The notes beneath the pieces are model-generated. The model was given only the letters and a program-made list of their open reading frames with translations, was not told where the DNA came from and searched no databases. The translations under genes and the position numbers were made by a program. Of a DNA stretch of 64,000 bases, positions 57,561-64,000 are shown piece by piece (position 1 is the stretch's first letter; each line of letters begins with the position of its first letter). Source of the stretch: Halichoerus grypus (taxonomy: Eukaryota > Chordata > Mammalia > Carnivora > Phocidae); NCBI RefSeq assembly GCF_964656455.1, contig NC_135718.1, positions 129,495,093 through 129,559,092 of the forward strand. The letters run 5' to 3'.

Positions 57561-58870
57561 AGCTACAGTCTTTTCCAGGGGTTACCTTCTGCTCTTTTTT
57601 GAGAATCCCCACGGTGCCTGTGTGTCCATGAATAGCCCGGGTCACTGCTTGCTACTTCAGCGCCCTGGTGAAAAGGAGACCAGAACACCCTTTGAGCTAG
57701 GCTCTGCCATCCGTGGTCCCTAACAGCCCCTTGGAGATGCCACTCTGACCAAGTCACCCATGCCTGCTGGCCTCTGCCCAGCTCAGGGCAGCCAAGCACC
57801 TGCTGCCACTTCTAATAATGGAACCACAGATCCACCACTCAGTAGAACTAGAAACCTGTTAATGTCACTGGTGTCAGTTTCTTGGCTTAAATCCCAGAAG
57901 TCCTGAAGGAATCAAATTCTAGTTTCCTGACTCCTAAAGGCCTTAATGTAGGCATCTGTAGGTTTCCCCAGACAGTAAAACTTTAGTGCAATGGGAAGGA
58001 ACATGCTCTACCAAACCCAGTCAGAACCATCCCACTGCAAGGCTGCCCCACTTTCTGAGTGGTGAGCTCACTCAGTTCATACACATACCCTACTCTAGAG
58101 TCACCTCCCTCCACCTCCACCTGAACTCACCCTCCGTGCACACACTACACACCGTTAAAGGATTAGCCCCATAGGGCATTAAGTTTGAGTCCGGGTCACT
58201 GGCTCCAGATCCATTTTTCCTCATAGGAATTTTCCTCTTGAGAATCTGCCCCTCCGTTCCTGAAGTTGAACTTTGGCTGGGCCTTCCCCACCCATCAGTC
58301 ATGTCTTTGTAGCCTTAAATCTCAGGGGGCTCAGAGTTCCTGGTCCCTCTGTTTTGTGGGATGGGTTCATTTCTGAATAAATTTGTGGCTGCAGAAAGAT
58401 ACAAGGGATTCCACCACAATTCACTGATGACAGCAAACAAGCCCCCAAAGCAAAGAGATACACTGGAGGAAAGGCATTCTCAAACTGCCCAGGCCGGTAA
58501 AGCATTAACATATACATGGTATGGATGTTCAAGAAAGGATAGCCATTACTATTATTGCCTGTTTCTGCCCTATAAGCCCATCTTTTTCCCCAGCCCAATT
58601 CCCCCTCGGGCTTTTCCTGCCCATCCCAGGGCCACAACCCTAATCCCCACTCTCATTTCCTCCCACCCGGATTGTGCCCAACGCTTGACTACCTAATCTC
58701 TGTCCCTCCAGCATTTCTCTCCCCAAGTACATTTTGTCCTGCCTTTCCCTTAAACAAGAAACAATGAGTCCCTGTTTGTAATCATCTAAACTCCTCTCCC
58801 TGGCCTTCAAACCCTGCTCCCTTATCTCTCCAGTCTTAGCGTGTATTCCCCCAAATCCATCCAAACACAC
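57561..58870. other. Intergenic segment, nothing recognised
   Basis: No gene or repeat family could be assigned. Confidence 0.35.
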
Positions 58871-59300
58871 ATCAAATGCCTTCAGGCACTGGGACTATAA
58901 AGATGAACAAAACGTTGCTGCTCTCAGTGAGTTCACGGTGTATAGAAAGAAGCAAATGAGCAATAAGCCAACTCCTAAACCTTGTAAGAAGGCCTAGGCT
59001 GCTGGATCCCAGTCAATTGGTTGATTGAGGGTGAAGAAAAGGCATATGAGGCAGAAGAAAGCAGATGTGCAAAAGCATGGGGGCTTGAGGAGTAGAACAC
59101 ATTCAGGTCACTCCAGGTCATTCCACATGAGGGAGCAAAGAACTGGAGGAGAATGGACTGACAATTTTGGTGGATGAAGAAGCAGGCAGGAATAAGATTT
59201 TGCATATTAGTAGATAGCCACAGAAGCTTAGAATTGATCCTAAGGTTAATGGGCAATAGCTGAAGGATTTTCAGTAGGGAAGTAAATTTTAATCTTAATA
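58871..59300 (-). repeat. L2-type LINE fragment
   Basis: CTTCAGGCACTGGGACTATAA, CAAAACGTTGCTGCTCTCAG and GCAGATGTGCAAAAGCATGG resemble L2 in reverse complement, diverged. Confidence 0.5.
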
Positions 59301-59368
59301 TACAAGTTTGAAATTGTTCTGATTCATAGATAAGTCCAAATTAAGGGACATGTTTAAAATGTGTTTTA

Positions 59369-59570
59369 GGGGGTGCCTGGGTGGCTCAGTCAGTTAAACA
59401 TCTGCCTTCAGTTCAGGTCATGATACCGGGGTCCTGGGATCAAGCCGTGTCAGGCTCCCCGCTCAGCAGGCAGTCTGCTTCTCCCTCTCCCTCTGCCTCT
59501 CCCCCTGCTTGTGCTCTCTCTTGCTCTCTCTCTCTCAAATAAGTAAATAAAATCTTTTTAAAAATAAAAT
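59369..59570 (+). repeat. CAN SINE
   Basis: Flanked by AAAAT[G/A]TGTTTTA at 59356 and 59571; full head, CT-rich body and AAGTAAATAAAATC tail. Confidence 0.95.
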
Positions 59571-59899
59571 AAAATATGTTTTAAAGATCTTACAAAACAG
59601 ATTGGTATTTGTGAACATGGAAGGAAAGCTAAGAGGAGTGACCAGTATAGTTTGGATTATACTGTATGTATCAGGGTCTGTCCTATATAAAACAATAATT
59701 AGGCAGTTCATCAGGGAACGCAAAACTAGTCATTACTGGTATAATCGCCCTTCATTTTGCATAATACTGTGTATCTGCAAAGAATCAGTATTAATTCATT
59801 CATCACAGTGATAGGCAAACTTGAAGAAGCAAGACAGCTTACAATCAGTGTAAGACAGTACAAGTGAACTCTGTCTCCTCTCATGAGATGGATTAGATC

Positions 59900-60500
59900 A
59901 CCTATTCAAATGATATGCATTGAAAAAATGTGAGTAGCTTAATACATAAATGCAGTGTAAAACTCAAACACCAAAAGCCAGTGAAAAGTAAGCTTCTTCC
60001 CAAGCCACCTAGCAGGTTCCCCGCTCCCTTCACCTTCCCCAGAGGCAACTACTCTTATAAATTCTTCCAAAGACCATTCTATAATATTCAAATGGTAACA
60101 TTTTATAATGGTCTTTTGCGTGTTTAGACACATTAATACAGGTGCATGGTGCAAAGCACATCCTTGCTTTTCATAACAACATAGAACTTAATTGTACAGG
60201 TGTACTACTTTAAATTTAGCCATTATCATATTTATAGGTTAAATCATAGCCATGTATATTTGTCATTTCTGCTCCTGTGGGAGTACAAGTACAGGGCAAA
60301 CTTCCAGATGTAGACTTGCTGGATCAAAGTATAGAGATGTCCATTTTTACTAGTTTTTATAACAAAAGTAACATATATATAGTAAGACAAGATTTGAACC
60401 GGTACCAAAAAGTACAGTGAAAAATCTCCTTCCTACTTCGGACATCCAGCTCCACTTTCCTCAGTTCATCACTTTTCATAGATTCTCCAGAAGGTATTCC
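59900..60500. repeat. Old LINE-1 (L1M/HAL1-type) fragment
   Basis: GACTTGCTGGATCAAAGTATA and the surrounding AT-rich text resemble a common old L1 3' region. Orientation not resolved. Confidence 0.4.
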
Positions 60501-60508
60501 TTGCATAA

Positions 60509-60550
60509 GTGTGTGTGTGTGTGTGTATGTGTGAGTGAGTGTGTGTGTGA
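60509..60550. repeat. TG microsatellite
   Basis: AAGTGTGTGTGTGTGTGTATG run. Confidence 0.9.
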
Positions 60551-60574
60551 TGTTTAGATTATACTTGCATTTTA

Positions 60575-60692
60575 TTTTTTATTTTTTAAATTTTATTTAT
60601 TTGAAGTAATCTCTACACCCAATGTGGGGCTGAGCTCACAAGCCCAAAATCAAGAGTTGCGTGCTCTTCTGACTGAGCCCACCAGGCGCCCC
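60575..60692 (-). repeat. CAN SINE, short form, perfect target duplication
   Basis: TATACTTGCATTTTA at 60560 and 60693; right end CCACCAGGCGCCCC. Confidence 0.94.
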
Positions 60693-60707
60693 TATACTTG
60701 CATTTTA

Positions 60708-61395
60708 GAAGAGAAATTCTGTGGTTGTTTGGAAGAGAGAGAAGAGAGGGCAAGATGGAGAGGCAGCAAAACCAGTGAAGAGGCATGGCAGCAATCCAGA
60801 AAATGAGCAGCAAGTGATAAAGGCCTACACTAAGCAGAAGCAATGGGAATGGAAAAGAAAAATGCAGATTCAAGAGATACTTAGGGGGCTAAGTCAATAA
60901 GGCTCCCAAGTATTTGGACATGGGAGGTGAGGAAAAGAGTCCTCGTTCACTCCCAGATTTCTGACCTCAGTAACTGGGTGGATGGTGGGTGGCGCCATCC
61001 ACTAAGACAAAGACGTCAGGAAGAGGAGGAGATGTTGGAGACACTAGGTGATGATTTCGTTTTGGTAAGTTGAATTTAAAATGACTCTGAAACATCCAAT
61101 TGAATGATTCCTGTAGGCAGCCGGACGGAGATCTGGGTCAGAGATACAGATCTGAGTCACCACATAAAATTAATTCATAGCTGAAACCAGGGAAATGGAT
61201 GGATAACCCAGAGAGAGAATGCAGAGTGAGAAAAGATGAGGGATGAGGACTGAATCCTGGGGAACACCAATGATTAAGTGAGGGATAGAGAAAGAGGAAC
61301 ATGCAAAGAGACTAGAGAACAGGCAGCCAGAGAATTTGGAAGGAAACCAAGATAGAATTTTGTTCTTTAAACTATGGGAGAGGAAGTTTAAAGAA
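60708..61395 (-). repeat. L2-type LINE fragment
   Basis: ATCCAATTGAATGATTCCTG and GGACTGAATCCTGGGGAACACC follow L2 in reverse complement, as in 41405-42610. Confidence 0.5.
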
Positions 61396-61404
61396 AGAAA
61401 AAAT

Positions 61405-61608
61405 GGGGACGCCTGGGTGGCACAGTCTGTTAAGCATCCGACTCTTGGTTTTGGCTCAGGTCATGATCTCAGGGTCTTGAGATCAGCTCCACAATCAGCG
61501 TGCTTGGGATTCTCTCTCCCTCTCCCTCTTCCCCTCCCCTCCCCTCCCCTCCTGGCATGTGCACACGTGCTCTCTCTCTTTGTGTCTCTAAAAAAAAGAA
61601 AGAAAGAA
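61405..61608 (+). repeat. CAN SINE with AAAG tail
   Basis: GGGGACGCCTGGGTGGCACAG head, TCCCC TCCCC tandem runs, and a tail that became (AAAG)n. Confidence 0.92.
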
Positions 61609-61649
61609 AGAAAGAAAAATGGTGAATGAGTGTCAAATGATTGCATAAT

Positions 61650-61900
61650 GATTTGGAGTTGGACAGACGTGGGTGTGAAGCCTGACTTTGCTACTCACTA
61701 GCAATGACCCCTTGGACTCATCACTAGAACTTTATAAGTGTTTGTAAAAGAAGGTTAATAATATTACTTATCTAATAGGAATAGATAATAGTAGTAATCT
61801 AACAGCTATTTTGAGGATTCAATTGGATAATGTATATAAAAAAACTGTTAGTGTACTGCCTGGCACATAATAAACTGTCACTATAAGCTGGTTACTAAAA
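61650..61900 (+). repeat. MIR SINE
   Basis: GCCTGACTTTGCTACTCACTA, CTATTTTGAGGATTCAATTG and CTGCCTGGCACATAATAAAC match MIR in sense. Confidence 0.75.
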
Positions 61901-62339
61901 AGAAGAAAAATAGGCACTGAAAAGGAGCCATTCAATTTAAAACTTGACCACACTGTAGTAATTTCAGAGAAGCCATGAGGATGTAAATCTAAATGAAATA
62001 CATTGAAGAGTGTATGTGAGGTGGAAAAGTAGCCAGTGATCGGCAAAAAAGATGAGAAATTAGGTGTGCCAGAGAAAAATAAGGAACTGAGCATAAGACT
62101 TCCTCACCATCCAATTTTTCTTTTTAAATAGAAGGAGGAATCTTGTATGTTGCTAGGCTTTGGGGAACAATTATAGAGAGACAAGTTTAAAATACAAGGG
62201 ACTGAACATCACCACTATTTCAGTCTTTCTGAGACACAACTTTGCACACTTTCTACCTTTCTACAAACTTTCTCCCATTTTATTCCTGTTCCAAACCCTT
62301 CGAGGAACCCCTATTGTCTAAACAATATTATTCAAATGC

Positions 62340-62610
62340 CTTCCCAACATCCAAGGTCTTCCACCTTGAATTCTTGATTCTTGCTCCCACCTACTTTTAC
62401 AATGTTCTCTCTTTCTCTAACCTGGGGACTCCTCCAGTTGAATTTCTCTCCTCACCCCTTCAGGAGGTTTCCTTACATAGCTTCTTTCCTTGTCTTCACT
62501 TACCTCTCACCTCTGGCCCACGTTCGGGCAACTCAAGTCTCACTCCCTCCAGAAAGCATGTCCTGAAACACTGCACTTTTCAGTGGCCACCTCCTTTCTA
62601 ACCCTTCTAG
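62340..62610 (+). repeat. Possible L2-type fragment
   Basis: CCTCTCACCTCTGGCCCACG and AGTCTCACTCCCTCCAGAAAG loosely resemble the L2 3' region. Weak. Confidence 0.3.
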
Positions 62611-62750
62611 AACTAAAGTAGAGGTTGTAGACCAGCCCACAAAGTGATTTCTGTTGTAGTTGTTTTATCTGGATTAGCTTCCAAGTTGACAAATCAGAAA
62701 TTTTCAGATAAAACTCTGAATTTTCAGCTTCTCTTTAAAAATCAGAAGAT

Positions 62751-62955
62751 AGGGGTGCCTGGGTGTCTCAGTCAGTTGAGCAGCTGCCTTCGGCTCGGGT
62801 CATGATCCCAAGGTCCTGGGATCCAGCTCCGCATCGGGCTCCCTGCTCAGCGGAGAGCCTGCTTCTCCCTCTCCCTCTGCTTACCACTCTGCCTACTTGT
62901 GCTCTCTCTCTATCCCTCTGTCAAATAAATAAATAAAATATTTTAAAAATAAAAT
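62751..62955 (+). repeat. CAN SINE, perfect target duplication
   Basis: AAAAATCAGAAGAT at 62737 and 62956 flank a near-consensus element. Confidence 0.96.
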
Positions 62956-62969
62956 AAAAATCAGAAGAT

Positions 62970-64000
62970 GTGGTGACAGTGAGTCTGCATCCCCTCTTGG
63001 CAGGAATGGGCTGGAGTTCATCGTAACAGCTGGCCCTTTGGCTAGGGCACGGACTCCAAGTTTTATCCTTGCAGTTGCTCACTGTACTCATATGTGCCTG
63101 GCTCATGTAAGTATTTGAGTTTGTAACCCCAAGTCTAAACCATGGCTGGACACTTGGTGTGCACTACCTGGTAGTTATTTAGCTTTATATTTATCAGGTC
63201 TTCCAGAAAACTTCCACATGGGCATTTCCACACCTTAGGCCCATTTGGGATCCCCCCAAAAGCCTAGCACAGCAAGCTAAACATAGGAGTATAGTTAGTG
63301 TAAGGTAACTGAGGATGATGAGGATGAAAACTAATCTGTCTTTTCTTAAATAACCCATCACCCAATAAAACCAGTTACCTCATTCCAAAATTAAATACCA
63401 AGAAAAAAAATTCCATACGAGGAAATCAAACAACCTAAGAATGCATTGGGAGTGAAGAGGTGAAGGCAGTCCTAGGAAGGTTGATTTCAGTGAAACCAGT
63501 TCTGGTCTTGCAGCTAGAGCAAGATGCTGAAATTTATCTGTTGTAGTTAGTTAGCAGATGTTTGTGATTTCTGTTTAAGGCTTCTTGCTAGAAGGCTCTG
63601 CTGGTCCCTATTTCTTCACTCATACCAGACAGCTTAACCCCAAAGGCAGGAAGAAAAAGAGGAGGGATGATGGATGCTGGTGATGGACACTGGCTTAGAG
63701 ACATGTTGGTGTAGAAATGGCTTTCAAGAATACCCCTATTACCCACTGTGCAGACTCATCTGGCATTATGACCCAAAGTCATAGGGCAAGAGGTCAGATC
63801 TTGATGTAAGTGGCATGTAGATTATGGAGGAGAGACAAGGTTTGAAATGTATGGAGCCAGAAGCTAGACTGTGGAAAATTCTTTCAATCATCACACTTGT
63901 AAAATTGTCAGTGGAAGATTCAGTTATCACTAATACCTGGTATGGTAGCAAGCATCCAAGATAGGCCCCAGTGATCTCTGCCTCACATTATTCATATCCT
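62970..64000. other. Intergenic segment, nothing recognised
   Basis: No exon or gene start was recognised. The last 45 bases (CCCAGTGATCTCTGCCTC) read like the start of an interspersed repeat that continues past the window. Confidence 0.35.

Noticed and set aside
62970..64000. Possible first exon of the next gene (ZC3H11A in human order)
   Set aside because: No CpG island or coding match is visible before the window ends; it probably starts further downstream.

Overview
The window is vertebrate nuclear DNA. Short exons bounded by GT/AG splice sites are scattered through long introns, and the DNA between them is full of mammalian interspersed repeats. At least 20 tRNA-Lys-derived CAN SINEs are present. 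Their body (the 'GCCTGGGTGGCTCAGTCGG' head, a 'CTGCCTTCGGCTCAGG' segment, and a CT-rich stretch before AAATAAATAAAATC tails) points to a carnivoran. The form looks closer to the arctoid type (bear, panda, mustelid, pinniped) than to cat or dog families, so I infer an arctoid caniform; the exact species cannot be read from this window.

Layout: 1-30.9 kb is the 3' two-thirds of ATP2B4 (plasma-membrane Ca2+ ATPase 4, PMCA4) on the + strand. It has twelve constitutive or terminal coding exons plus one alternatively spliced exon. The reading frame runs without a break from just after the phosphorylation-site region to the C-terminal ETSV PDZ ligand. The alternative exon (21183-21363, 181 nt) shifts the frame and gives the short PMCA4a tail. 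Skipping it gives PMCA4b. A 3' UTR of about 4.3 kb follows. 31-40.5 kb is intergenic. 40.5-47.3 kb is LAX1 (lymphocyte transmembrane adaptor 1) on the + strand, with all five coding exons present (397 aa). 47.3-64 kb is the LAX1 3' flank and intergenic DNA, mostly old LINE-1 and L2, an MLT1-type LTR and CAN SINEs. The ATP2B4-LAX1 neighbourhood matches the human chromosome 1q32 order.

Function: PMCA4 exports Ca2+ from the cytosol. LAX1 is a negative regulator of antigen-receptor signalling in T and B cells. They are neighbours on one strand, but nothing in the sequence suggests a shared transcription unit.

Repeats of note: a nearly complete Tigger1 DNA transposon (about 1277-3771, with its coding strand on -) carries a perfect 117-bp tandem duplication. 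A solo LTR is split by a CAN SINE. A GGAA-rich microsatellite grows out of a SINE tail. I recognise no CAN SINE between about 13.1 and 33.3 kb, a span that covers the alternatively spliced C-terminal exons and the 3' UTR.

I found no previously undescribed biological system. The most useful new-looking signals are candidate splicing-control elements around the PMCA4a exon: a UGCAUG motif 21 nt past the 5' splice site, a 22-bp tandem repeat just after it, and a long pyrimidine tract before the exon.
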